Shown here: positions 18,017-26,570 of the stretch, in pieces
Layout of the letters: the number at the start of each line of letters is the position of its first letter
Numbering within the stretch: the first letter of the stretch is position 1
Assembly: GCA_008087055.1 (NCBI GenBank)
Contig: VIEA01000001.1
Coordinates: 1,240,014-1,304,013, forward strand
Length of the DNA: 64,000 bases
Direction of reading: 5' to 3'
DNA from: Gammaproteobacteria bacterium LSUCC0096
Lineage (GTDB): Bacteria; Pseudomonadota; Gammaproteobacteria; Pseudomonadales; Litorivicinaceae
The notes under the pieces: model-generated
The model's database searches: none
Seen by the model: the letters and a program-made list of their open reading frames with translations, nothing else
What the model was told of the DNA's origin: nothing
Translations under genes and position numbers: made by a program

Positions 18017-19450
18017 TCATCCACGCATCTGTCGAAGGGCCAGATACGCTTGTCTGTAATTTGTTAATTTTGACTGAAAGTAATCCCCGCGAGCTTGAAC
18101 AGGCGAAAGACAGTCAGTAATTTGTTCATTTGGATATGCAGTATTTTGATCTGTCATCGCGAGACGAGCCGCCCCCAAACTGGGCCCGATAATCGAGCTA
18201 TCTGATGTTTCAACCGTAATCTCGAGTGCATTCGCCATCATCTGGAGCCAATATTTAGAGCGCGTACCACCGCCAATCGACAGCGTCGATCGTATCGTCG
18301 CGCCAGCGTCTCTCAACGCACTCAAGCCATCACAAAACGAAAAAGTGACGCCTTCCATAACCGCTAAGCAAAGATCATCAACAGTGGTCGCAGACGACAG
18401 ATTGAGGAAAACACCGCGTGCATCGGGATCATTGTGCGGAGAGCGCTCACCATTCAGATAGGGAAGAAACTGCACATCTGTTTCTGTCTTGTTAGAAACA
18501 GACACTCGGTTCACCATATCTGCGACTGACTGCCCCGTGATACTCGACAACCAGTTCAGAGAATGTGCAGCACTCAATGTCACTGTCATTTGATGCCATG
18601 TATCAGGTAACGCATGTGCAAAAGCGTGAACAGTTTTTTCTGGGCAAGCCTGATGACTTTCGCTGACAGTAAAAAAAACGCCAGATGTTCCTAAACTAAT
18701 GAATGTCTGCCCTGGAGTCGAAATACCAAGTGCTAAAGCCCCGCACGCGTTATCACCACCGCCTGCAACGACAGGCACGCGTGGAAGACCATATTTTCGA
18801 CTGGCATCTAAAGAGACCACCGCAGTTTCTTCTGGGCCCTCAAGGACTTTTGGCAACCACTTACGATTAGCGCCGGTCACGTCTATCAGTGCATCATCCC
18901 ACTGTCGAGTCTGAGGATTCATCCACAAGGTACCGGAAGCGTCAGAAGGATCGGTATAAAACTCGTTGGTTAGTACAAACCGCAAATAATCTTTCGGTAG
19001 TAAGACATGCTGAATCTTTTGGTAGGTCTCGGGTTCATGTTGCTTAATCCACATGAGCTTTGGCGCGGTAAATCCAGGCATCGCAAGATTTCCAGCATAC
19101 GCTATGAACTCGGCGCCCATCCCATTGAGTATCTGGCATTCATTTCCTGACCGTCCATCGTTCCAGAGAATGCAAGGCCTCAGGATCTTACCTTTTGCAT
19201 CAAGACAGGTTGCGCCATGCATTTGTCCGGTCAAACCGATTCGTTCAATCTGTTGCAACTGGATTTGACCACTCAAATCTGCACAAACTGACAACAACGC
19301 CTGTTCCCAATGCACTGGATCTTGCTCAGACCAATGTGTTTTAGGATGACTCACATCAAGTGGTGCTTCGGCTGTCGCACGCACTTGATGGCCTTCATCG
19401 ATAACAACGGCCTTGAGCGACGACGTACCAAGATCGATCCCCAGAAACAC
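18017..19450 (-). CDS. mtlY: Xylulokinase (MtlY-like FGGY kinase)
   Basis: This FGGY carbohydrate kinase phosphorylates D-xylulose. It begins FLGIDLGTSSLKAVVIDE (phosphate 1 loop), has GLTGQMHGA and ILWNDGRSG near residues 73-100, and FISLGTSGVFF in the second lobe. Length is 477 aa, the xylulokinase norm. In P. fluorescens the mannitol/arabitol operon also holds a xylulokinase next to mannitol dehydrogenase, for D-arabitol via xylulose. GTG start directly after the mtlR stop. Confidence 0.9.
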   Translation of the reverse strand: MFLGIDLGTSSLKAVVIDEGHQVRATAEAPLDVSHPKTHWSEQDPVHWEQALLSVCADLSGQIQLQQIERIGLTGQMHGATCLDAKGKILRPCILWNDGRSGNECQILNGMGAEFIAYAGNLAMPGFTAPKLMWIKQHEPETYQKIQHVLLPKDYLRFVLTNEFYTDPSDASGTLWMNPQTRQWDDALIDVTGANRKWLPKVLEGPEETAVVSLDASRKYGLPRVPVVAGGGDNACGALALGISTPGQTFISLGTSGVFFTVSESHQACPEKTVHAFAHALPDTWHQMTVTLSAAHSLNWLSSITGQSVADMVNRVSVSNKTETDVQFLPYLNGERSPHNDPDARGVFLNLSSATTVDDLCLAVMEGVTFSFCDGLSALRDAGATIRSTLSIGGGTRSKYWLQMMANALEITVETSDSSIIGPSLGAARLAMTDQNTAYPNEQITDCLSPVQARGDYFQSKLTNYRQAYLALRQMRG

Positions 19451-20362
19451 TCAAAGGCCCTCTGGTGGAATATATCCAGCAGTTCCTGGACTCAGATTTG
19501 CCCTGACTACTCGCCGAAACTCAGATGGTGTGACGCCCTTAATCTTGGCGAAGTGACGATTAAAGTTCGCGACGTTATTGAAGCCGACTGAATAGCAAAT
19601 CGAAGAAACCTGGTCGTTTGTTTCAGTCAGCAAAACACAGGCTTTGCCGATACGCACTTGATTCACGAAATCGACAAACTTATTCCCTGTGGACTTTTGG
19701 AAGTGCCGCGAAAAAGCACTCGCACTCATATCAGACATCAATGCCATCCGCTCAAGTGAAATTTCTTGAGCGAAGTTATCCACCACATAATCAACCGCGT
19801 CGTTAATTTTTGATTCAACGACCCCTGTTAACGTCGAGTGAATTTTTGCTGAACTCAATGCGCGTTTTTTCGGCCACTCATGCAGTCGCTTTAGGACGTT
19901 GAGAAATGCCAGTACACGAGCAATACCATGTGTATCACGAACAGATGCGAGTAGCGCTTGAGCTTCAGCTTGATCAAAGCCAGTAAACTCCACGCCAGAT
20001 CGAGCCATCTCAAGGGTGGGCAACACATTTTTAAATTCTGGAAACGCATCGGCCAATTTCTTGAGTGAATCATCACGAAACTGAATCACCATGTCACGAA
20101 GTGTCACTGAATCGTACGCATCGATTTCAGTAACCCAGTTGTGAGGGAGCCGCGGCCCGGTTAGAACAAGTTGTCCAGGCTGGTAACGTCCAATATAGTC
20201 GCCCACAAAGACCTTACCTGTCGTTGCGACCATCAGGTGTAATTCATACTCGTCGTGCGCGTGCCAACGAATCAGATCGCAAGGCCATCCGTGCTCCAAA
20301 TAACGAATACTCCCAAGCTCTGGAGGTACGACTTCAAACTGAGGAACTGCGGCAATCGACAT
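19451..20362 (-). CDS. mtlR: AraC-family regulator of polyol uptake (MtlR-like)
   Basis: The N-terminal part is a cupin-like sensing domain (RWHAHDEYELHLMV, GDYIGRYQPGQLVLTGP). The C-terminal 100 residues hold two AraC-type helix-turn-helix units, with SASAFSRHFQKSTGN and GFNNVANFNRHFAKIKGVTPSEFR. It is likely an activator of the mtl operon in which it lies. The frame also allows a TTG at 20377; I prefer ATG at 20362, two bases after the SDR stop. Regulator position inside the operon suggests autoregulation. Confidence 0.88.
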   Translation of the reverse strand: MSIAAVPQFEVVPPELGSIRYLEHGWPCDLIRWHAHDEYELHLMVATTGKVFVGDYIGRYQPGQLVLTGPRLPHNWVTEIDAYDSVTLRDMVIQFRDDSLKKLADAFPEFKNVLPTLEMARSGVEFTGFDQAEAQALLASVRDTHGIARVLAFLNVLKRLHEWPKKRALSSAKIHSTLTGVVESKINDAVDYVVDNFAQEISLERMALMSDMSASAFSRHFQKSTGNKFVDFVNQVRIGKACVLLTETNDQVSSICYSVGFNNVANFNRHFAKIKGVTPSEFRRVVRANLSPGTAGYIPPEGL

Positions 20363-20364
20363 CG

Positions 20365-21138
20365 CTAACTCATCCAATTCCCGCCGTCGACGTTATAGGT
20401 TTGAGCTACCACATAGTCTGACGCGCTTGATGCAAGGAACAAAGCCATCCCAGTCAGGTCCTCTGCTGTTCCCATCCGACCGAAGGGCACTGACTCTCCA
20501 ACTTCCTTTTTCTTTTGCCCGAGAGGTTTGTTTTCATACTTTGCAAACAAGGCATCCACACCATCCCAGTGCTCGCCATCGACCACTCCAGGTGCTATTG
20601 CATTCACATTGATGCCGTGTTCAATAAGATTTAATCCAGCTGATTGCGTCAAGCTAATGACCGCTGCCTTTGATGCACAATAGACCCCAACCAAAGCTTC
20701 GCCGCGGCGGCCAGCTTGACTGGCCATATTAATAATTTTGCCTCCTGACCCTCGCTCGATCATGCATTGAGCAACTGCCTGCATCATAAAAAGAGTCCCT
20801 GCGACATTAATTGAAAAGCACTTCTCATAATCAGAACGATCAATCTCGACGATCGGAGCTGCTGTAAAAATCGCTGCGTTGTTGATCAAAACATCAATAT
20901 GACCCAATACATTGACCGTCTTTTCAACAGCAGACTGAATACTGGCTTGATCAGAGACATCCAGGTACGTTGCAAAACAAGCATCACCCAGTTCAGCGGC
21001 GGATTTTTTTGCTCGCTCAAGATCGCGATCAGCGATCATGACGCGCGCGCCGGCATCCACAAATGCGCGTGCAAAGGCATAGCCGATACCTCTTGCTGCA
21101 CCCGTGATAAGCACCTGCTTTCCGCCGACATCGATCAC
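20365..21138 (-). CDS. Short-chain polyol (sorbitol/galactitol) dehydrogenase, SmoS-like
   Basis: This classical SDR has the [18 protein letters not shown]-binding loop, NNAAIF, the catalytic YCASKAAV (Tyr-x-x-x-Lys), and a C-terminal [13 protein letters not shown]. The [20 protein letters not shown] block closely resembles Rhodobacter SmoS, which oxidises sorbitol to fructose and galactitol to tagatose. The GTG start overlaps the ABC ATPase stop by 4 nt. With mtlD it gives the operon two routes to ketoses. Confidence 0.88.
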   Translation of the reverse strand: MIDVGGKQVLITGAARGIGYAFARAFVDAGARVMIADRDLERAKKSAAELGDACFATYLDVSDQASIQSAVEKTVNVLGHIDVLINNAAIFTAAPIVEIDRSDYEKCFSINVAGTLFMMQAVAQCMIERGSGGKIINMASQAGRRGEALVGVYCASKAAVISLTQSAGLNLIEHGINVNAIAPGVVDGEHWDGVDALFAKYENKPLGQKKKEVGESVPFGRMGTAEDLTGMALFLASSASDYVVAQTYNVDGGNWMS

Positions 21139-22136
21139 AAACGAAGACCTTCAGCATCAAATTTATGAATCATCTCGGGGCGTGGTGACAAATAGACGGT
21201 ATCGCCATGCTTAAACGCAACCTCTCCACCTGCGCGAACAGTGATAGTCTCAGCGAGTCCCGTATCATGCACATGGAAAAACGTATCTGAACCTAAATGT
21301 TCGGAGACGCTAATCGAGCCTTTCCACTCACCTTTTGTTTCCGAAACACCAATATGTTCCGGCCTGATCCCAATGCAATGTGCGTCGTATTTTGCAGCCT
21401 CAGGACCCTCAATAAAGTTCATTTTTGGAGACCCGATAAAGCCTGCAACAAAGCGATTACGAGGATTTCGGTACAGCTCAAGAGGGCTTCCCACCTGCTC
21501 AATGACACCACCCTGAAGGACAACGATTTTATCTGCCATGGTCATGGCTTCGACTTGATCGTGGGTCACATAAATCATTGTGGTCTTTAAGCGCGCATGG
21601 AGCTCACTAATCTCCAAACGCATACCGACTCTAAGTGCCGCATCCAAGTTCGAAAGTGGCTCATCAAAGAGAAAAGCAGAGGGTTCACGGACGATAGCGC
21701 GGCCGATCGCCACGCGCTGACGTTGTCCGCCGGACAGTTGCCCAGGCCGTCTATCCAGATAATCGGTCAGGCTTAAGACTTCTGCCGCTGCTGCAACTCG
21801 ACGATCAATTTCAGCTTGATCCAACTTAGCCATCTTTAAAGGAAAAGCGATATTTTTCCGTACCGACATATGCGGATACAACGCATAGGACTGGAATACC
21901 ATCGCTAAGCGACGCTGCGCTGGCGGAAGATCTGTCGCGTTCTGATCATCAATGTAAATGTCGCCGCTAGACACATCTTCGAGTCCAGCAATCAATCGAA
22001 GCAGTGTTGATTTACCGCAACCAGACGGACCGACAAAGACAACAAATTCACCTTCCTCGATCGTTAGATCCAGTGGTTGGATAACCTCCACATGTTCAAA
22101 TTTCTTCGTGACTTTTTCTAAAACAATACGTCCCAT
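21135..22136 (-). CDS. mtlK: Polyol ABC transporter ATP-binding protein (MtlK/SmoK-like)
   Basis: This is a MalK/UgpC-type ATPase driving polyol import. Walker A is GPSGCGKST near residue 37, the signature is [14 protein letters not shown], and Walker B is [14 protein letters not shown]-terminal TOBE-like regulatory domain follows ([10 protein letters not shown]). Length is 333 aa. It has a good ribosome site (AAGGAAG) and sits between the permease and dehydrogenase genes. Confidence 0.93.
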   Translation of the reverse strand: MGRIVLEKVTKKFEHVEVIQPLDLTIEEGEFVVFVGPSGCGKSTLLRLIAGLEDVSSGDIYIDDQNATDLPPAQRRLAMVFQSYALYPHMSVRKNIAFPLKMAKLDQAEIDRRVAAAAEVLSLTDYLDRRPGQLSGGQRQRVAIGRAIVREPSAFLFDEPLSNLDAALRVGMRLEISELHARLKTTMIYVTHDQVEAMTMADKIVVLQGGVIEQVGSPLELYRNPRNRFVAGFIGSPKMNFIEGPEAAKYDAHCIGIRPEHIGVSETKGEWKGSISVSEHLGSDTFFHVHDTGLAETITVRAGGEVAFKHGDTVYLSPRPEMIHKFDAEGLRL

Positions 22137-22145
22137 GTGTCTTCC

Positions 22146-22976
22146 TTATTTGACGGCGCCGAATGTTAAGCCGCGAACCAGTTGTTTCTGACTGAACCAG
22201 CCAAGGATAAGAATTGGCGCAATCGCCATCGTCGAAGCCGCACTTAATTTTGCGTAAAAAAGCCCTTCAGGACTTGAGTAACTTGCTATAAATGCAGTCA
22301 AGGGAGCTGCTTGAGCAGCAGTCAGATTGAGTGTCCAAAATGCTTCATTCCAGGCAAGAATGAAGTTAAGTAAAATGGTGGATGCGATCCCTGGAATTGC
22401 CATGGGGGTTAAGACGTACAAGATTTCTGAGCGGAGCGAAGCTCCATCCATTCTCGCCGCTTCCAAAATCTCTGAAGGGATTTCCTTAAAATAGGTGTAT
22501 AGCATCCAAACTATGATCGGCAGATTGATGAGCATTAGCACAACAACGAGTCCGATCTTTGTATCTAGCAACCCCAATTCAATAAAGATCAGATAAATCG
22601 GATAGAGGACACCAACAGCCGGCAGCATTTTAGTCGACAGCATCCAAAGCAAAATATCTTTGGTTCTTTTTGAAGGAACAAAGGCCATCGACCACGCGGC
22701 CGGCACAGCAACAAAAATACCGAGGAGTGTCGATCCACCAGCAATAATTACTGAGTTCGTCAAAAATCGAAGATAGTCTGAGCGCTCCTGAACAATCGCG
22801 TAGTTCTCGAGCGTCCAGTCAAACATCAAAAATAGTGGAGGATCTGCAATTGCCTGACCTTCAGTCTTGAAACTCGTCAAAATTGTCCAAAGAATCGGGA
22901 AGAAGATCAAAAGGCCAATCGACCATGCGAGTACCGTATTGAAAGTTTTCCGGTTAAATGAAACTGCACGTGCCAT
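22146..22976 (-). CDS. mtlG: Polyol ABC transporter permease (MtlG/SmoG-like)
   Basis: This inner-membrane permease of the MalG family has six predicted membrane segments, the first at about residues 13-33, and the EAA coupling loop in ILEAARMDGASLRSEILYVLTP. Length is 276 aa. It would form a heterodimer with the MtlF permease and couple to MtlK. Confidence 0.92.
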   Translation of the reverse strand: MARAVSFNRKTFNTVLAWSIGLLIFFPILWTILTSFKTEGQAIADPPLFLMFDWTLENYAIVQERSDYLRFLTNSVIIAGGSTLLGIFVAVPAAWSMAFVPSKRTKDILLWMLSTKMLPAVGVLYPIYLIFIELGLLDTKIGLVVVLMLINLPIIVWMLYTYFKEIPSEILEAARMDGASLRSEILYVLTPMAIPGIASTILLNFILAWNEAFWTLNLTAAQAAPLTAFIASYSSPEGLFYAKLSAASTMAIAPILILGWFSQKQLVRGLTFGAVK

Positions 22977-22985
22977 CTTGTTCTC

Positions 22986-23852
22986 CTATTTATCCAAGTT
23001 CTTGCCAACAATCCGCATTAAGAAGATCGCGACAATGTTTGCGAGGATGATGGCGTAAACACCTCCGGCTGAACCAAGGCCAACATTTTGGCTTTCTAAG
23101 ACGCGCTGGAAGATCAAATACGTCAGTGTTTTTGAACCAAAGGCACCAGCGGTCGTGACGAAAATCTCAGCAAAGATCGACAACAGAAAAATTGTTTGAA
23201 TCAGTAAGACCACCGTTATCGCCCGGCTTAGATGAGGTAGAACGATGTACCAAAATCGCTTTAAAGCTGTTGCTCCATCCATTTCTGAAGCCTCGAGTTG
23301 CTCATGGTCGAGCGATTGAATGGCTGTTAAGAGAATCAATGTTGCGAATGGGAGCCACTGCCAACTCACAATCGTAATGATCGACGTCAATGAAGCATGG
23401 GACATCCACTGTAACGGCTCCGCCCCAAAAAACTCCCACAAATAAGATAGAAGACCGTAATTTGGGTCCATGAACATATTCTTCCAAACCAACGCGGACA
23501 CAGTCGGCATGACAAAGAAAGGAGCGATGACCAAAATACGGACAACACCTTGGCCCCAAATTGGTTGATCGAGAAGAAGTGCCAAGAGGGTTCCGAGAAT
23601 TAGCGTAATCGCGAGAACACCACCGACGATAATCAACGTGGTTGTAACACTTGGCCAGAATGAGCTTGAAGAGACGAATCGAACATAATTGTCAAAACCA
23701 ACCCAACCAAGATCCCCTCCACGCAGGGGTAAATATTTTTTAAACGAGAAATAAAGGGTCATGATGAGTGGCACAAGCATCCAGGCAAGCAAGAGCATTA
23801 CAGCAGGCGCCATCATGAATCGTGCCGCGGAACGTGAATGTTGAGTAGCCAC
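22986..23852 (-). CDS. mtlF: Polyol ABC transporter permease (MtlF/SmoF-like)
   Basis: This MalF-family permease has six membrane segments and the EAA loop QLEASEMDGATALKRFWYIVLPHL. The start is a GTG at 23852 with AGGG upstream. Length is 288 aa. It is separated from mtlE by 74 bp that contain a hairpin with a T-run, so expression relative to the binding protein is probably lowered. Confidence 0.92.
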   Translation of the reverse strand: MATQHSRSAARFMMAPAVMLLLAWMLVPLIMTLYFSFKKYLPLRGGDLGWVGFDNYVRFVSSSSFWPSVTTTLIIVGGVLAITLILGTLLALLLDQPIWGQGVVRILVIAPFFVMPTVSALVWKNMFMDPNYGLLSYLWEFFGAEPLQWMSHASLTSIITIVSWQWLPFATLILLTAIQSLDHEQLEASEMDGATALKRFWYIVLPHLSRAITVVLLIQTIFLLSIFAEIFVTTAGAFGSKTLTYLIFQRVLESQNVGLGSAGGVYAIILANIVAIFLMRIVGKNLDK

Positions 23853-23881
23853 TACGATATCCCTTTTTTTGTTGTGAAGTT

Positions 23882-23909
23882 AAAAATAGAGGCGGACTCG
23901 CCGCCTCTA
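23882..23909 (-). terminator. Intra-operon terminator/attenuator between mtlE and mtlF
   Basis: On the minus strand TAGAGGCGG pairs with CCGCCTCTA (9 bp, 5-nt loop; 23887-23909) and TTTTT follows. Placed after a binding-protein gene, such structures usually cause partial termination or protect the mtlE mRNA 3' end, so the periplasmic protein is made in excess over the permeases. Confidence 0.8.
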
Positions 23910-23926
23910 CTTTTGAGCTTTGAAAA

Positions 23927-25255
23927 TTAACGGTAACCCGCTGCTTCCATCGCTTCGTTAGTGATGTCCTGCGCCTTAGATAGCGCTTCTTCGACAGACT
24001 GCTGACCAGCATAGGCTGCTGCGAACTCTTGGCTGACCTGTGTCGCGATACCTGCAAACTCAGGAATTGCAGCGAACTGAATACCTACATAGGGGCTTGG
24101 CTCGACCGTTGAGTTGTTTGGATCTGCAGACAGGATCGAATCCAATGTCATCTGCGCGAAAGGTACTTTCTTGTAGTTTTCATTTTCATACAATGAAGTA
24201 CGCGCTCCTGGAGGAACGTTAGCCCAACCTTCTTTTGCAGCAACGAGTTCGATGTAATCTTTAGATGTCGCCCACTCAATGAACTGAAGTGCTGCTTTCT
24301 CTTTTTGAGTCCCAGCTGGAATCGCAAGCGCCCACGCCCATAACCAGTTTGAACGCTTACCAAGACCGGTATCTGGAGCAAGAGCAAAACCAACTTTGTC
24401 AGCAACAGTCGAATCCTTTGGATTTGTTACAAAAGATGCGGCTACTGTTGCGTCGATCCACATGCCACACTTGCCTTGCTGGAACAAAGAAAGGTTTTCG
24501 TTGAAGCCGTTGGTTGCGTAACCTTTAGGACCTGATGCATCCATCATGGTCTTAAAGAAATTCAACGTATTAGCCCATGGCTTAGTATCAAACTGAGCAT
24601 TCCAGTCCATATCAAACCAACGCGCACCGAAAGAGTTCGACATCGCAGTAATGAATGCTCCGCCTTCGCCCCATCCAGCCTTACCACGCAAACAGATACC
24701 ATTGATATCTTTTGAGCGATCTGTCATCGCTGCTGCCGCTTTTGCAATAAAGTCCCAAGTTGGCGCTTCAGGCATGCTTAGACCTGCCTTCTGCATCAGA
24801 TCTGTGCGATACATGATCATAGAGCTTTCGCCATAAAAAGGGGCTGCATAAAGCGTTCCTTTGTGACTTAAGCCACCGCGCATGGCTGGCAAAATATCAT
24901 CGACGTCATACGCTTCAGACAAGTTATTGGTATTGAAGTTGACGTTTTTATGCAAAGGAACCAACCAACCGTTCGCTCCCCAAATTGGAGTTTCGTACAT
25001 GCCGATTGTCATGATATCGAAGGCACCACCTTTGGTAGTGATATCAGTGGTTACACGCTGGCGAAGGACATTCTCTTCAAGAGTGACCCACTCAACGTTG
25101 ATTCCTGTTTGCTTAGTAAACTGATCGGTATAACCCTGCATACGGATCATGTCACCGTTATTCACAGTGGCAATGGTGATCGTTTCAGCCAAGGCTACGG
25201 TCGACGTAGCGAGTGATAATGCAACTGCAACACCCAAAGACGTTTTACGAATCAT
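23927..25255 (-). CDS. mtlE: Polyol ABC transporter periplasmic binding protein (MtlE/SmoE-like)
   Basis: This is a family 1 extracellular solute-binding protein that delivers mannitol, sorbitol or a related polyol to the MtlFGK transporter. A Sec signal peptide is clear (residues 1-23, ending ALA-ET). The mature part shows TPIWGANGWLVPL, GESSMIMYRTDLM and KAALQFIEWATSKDY, typical of polyol binders. Length is 442 aa. AAGGAG precedes the ATG. It is first in a nine-gene minus-strand operon. Confidence 0.92.
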   Translation of the reverse strand: MIRKTSLGVAVALSLATSTVALAETITIATVNNGDMIRMQGYTDQFTKQTGINVEWVTLEENVLRQRVTTDITTKGGAFDIMTIGMYETPIWGANGWLVPLHKNVNFNTNNLSEAYDVDDILPAMRGGLSHKGTLYAAPFYGESSMIMYRTDLMQKAGLSMPEAPTWDFIAKAAAAMTDRSKDINGICLRGKAGWGEGGAFITAMSNSFGARWFDMDWNAQFDTKPWANTLNFFKTMMDASGPKGYATNGFNENLSLFQQGKCGMWIDATVAASFVTNPKDSTVADKVGFALAPDTGLGKRSNWLWAWALAIPAGTQKEKAALQFIEWATSKDYIELVAAKEGWANVPPGARTSLYENENYKKVPFAQMTLDSILSADPNNSTVEPSPYVGIQFAAIPEFAGIATQVSQEFAAAYAGQQSVEEALSKAQDITNEAMEAAGYR

Positions 25256-25277
25256 TTGTAGACTCCTTGTTATGTTT

Positions 25278-25300
25278 GTCTATCCATCTAGTGGATAGAC
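25278..25300. promoter_or_regulatory. Hairpin/dyad in the mtlE leader
   Basis: GTCTATCCA and TGGATAGAC form a perfect 9-bp inverted repeat around TCTAG, 23-45 nt upstream of the mtlE start. No T-run follows on the minus strand. It may be an operator or an mRNA 5' stem that raises stability. Confidence 0.45.
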
Positions 25301-25344
25301 AGATTAAATCTGGATACATCGATCGAGAATAGCTTTATTTCTTC

Positions 25345-25387
25345 TGATAATGATACTTTTTTGCATGATGCGGTGCAAAAATTATCA
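25345..25387. promoter_or_regulatory. Nested dyad upstream of mtlE
   Basis: TTTTTGCA (25358-25365) and TGCAAAAA (25374-25381) form an 8-bp inverted repeat with an 8-bp spacer, flanked by TGATAAT (25345-25351) and ATTATCA (25381-25387). The 278-bp gap between mtlE and the kinase gene holds this and the leader dyad. It is the best candidate for the divergent control region. Which regulator binds cannot be told. Confidence 0.4.
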
Positions 25388-25533
25388 TTTAATTGAAAAA
25401 TAGTATTACTTTTTGTAACAAACTAATCATTAATGCTCGAGCTCTAGTGAGTGGCGGAGCAGGCGATAATTAAAGAATAGCTACGCCCTCCATATGCTAG
25501 GCATTACAATGAATAACCAGTTAAGCTCCCGAC

Positions 25534-26148
25534 ATGACCATTCCTATTGATCTTAGAAATCACCTCGATCGTTTGAAACTGCAAGGTCCTTCAAGAACCG
25601 TTGTTGCGATTGCTGGCGCACCTGCATCAGGCAAAACAACGCTAGCTCGCGAACTCGCCGAATCGATTCCGAATACCGCATTTCTTTCAATGGATGGATA
25701 TCATCTGGACAACCCACTACTTCAAGAAAAAAATCTTTTAGATAAGAAGGGTTCACCGGAAACGTTCGATCTCGATGGTTTCTCCGCACTGATTGCCCGA
25801 TTGAAAGAGCCAAGAGATATCTATTGCCCGATCTTTGATCGCCAAACCGAACGAACCATAAATAGTGCACACCTCATTTCGAAAACCATTAACATGGTGA
25901 TCGTCGAGGGCAACTACCTCCTGCTAAACGAACCAAGCTGGGTCGATCTTCGAGACCATTGGGACTATTCAGTATTTCTAGAAGTTGATATCGAGATAAT
26001 CAAACAACGACTACTCGAGCGATGGCTGTCATTCGGCTACTCGCGAGACGAAGCATTAAAAAAAGCCATGATGAATGATCTACCAAACGCAAAGCGCATT
26101 TTAGAGAATAGACTTAATGCAGATCTAGTCTTGACCTCTCAACGGTAG
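25534..26148 (+). CDS. P-loop nucleoside/sugar kinase-like protein (uridine kinase/FrcK type)
   Basis: The 204-aa protein has Walker A GAPASGKTTLA near residue 28, an SMDGYHLDN metal-binding strand, a YCPIFDRQTE segment, and IVEGNYLLLNEPSW, all typical of the PRK/uridine-kinase-like family. In Sinorhizobium meliloti a kinase of this type (FrcK) belongs to the fructose ABC operon; here it sits next to frc genes but on its own promoter side. Substrate unknown; a fructose or nucleoside role is inference. It is divergent from mtlE and convergent with the FucU gene. Confidence 0.75.
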   Translation: MTIPIDLRNHLDRLKLQGPSRTVVAIAGAPASGKTTLARELAESIPNTAFLSMDGYHLDNPLLQEKNLLDKKGSPETFDLDGFSALIARLKEPRDIYCPIFDRQTERTINSAHLISKTINMVIVEGNYLLLNEPSWVDLRDHWDYSVFLEVDIEIIKQRLLERWLSFGYSRDEALKKAMMNDLPNAKRILENRLNADLVLTSQR

Positions 26149-26160
26149 ACGAAACATTCA

Positions 26161-26565
26161 TCAAATACCCCTCGCACCCTTCGTAATCACGATATTTCCG
26201 TAAAGCGCGGGATCAGAGGTTGCGATGATTGCAAAGGCATCTTTCACCGCCTGATAAAACGTTTCATCATCGGGTCGAGTAATTTCTCCACCAAGCCCCT
26301 TAATCTGTTGAATCAAATCCAGATGCACCGGCCGCTCTGTTTTCGGAACCCAACCCGTCACTTGGTCGGTTTCAATCGGAAGGATAGTCAAAACAGCTTC
26401 GAGAACAGAAGAGACTGTATGACCGTCCATTCGGATTAAGCGATTCGCATCGCGCTCGGCTGGGTAGTTCCCATCAACAATAGCAATGGTATCGCCGTGT
26501 CCCATCGACGCCAGGATGTATAACAAATCTGGGCCGAGACGTTGATCAATTCCGAGAAGCATCAT
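26161..26565 (-). CDS. RbsD/FucU-family sugar mutarotase
   Basis: The 134-aa product matches FucU-type mutarotases that interconvert sugar anomers: ASMGHGDTIAIVDGNYPAE with the catalytic His, and LYGNIVITKGA at the C-terminus with the sugar-contacting Tyr/Asn. It follows frcC by 5 nt and is the last gene of frcB-frcC-fucU. It would help convert the imported pyranose/furanose form for kinases. Two adjacent ATGs (26565, 26562) are possible starts. Confidence 0.82.
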   Translation of the reverse strand: MMLLGIDQRLGPDLLYILASMGHGDTIAIVDGNYPAERDANRLIRMDGHTVSSVLEAVLTILPIETDQVTGWVPKTERPVHLDLIQQIKGLGGEITRPDDETFYQAVKDAFAIIATSDPALYGNIVITKGARGI

Positions 26566-26570
26566 TTACC

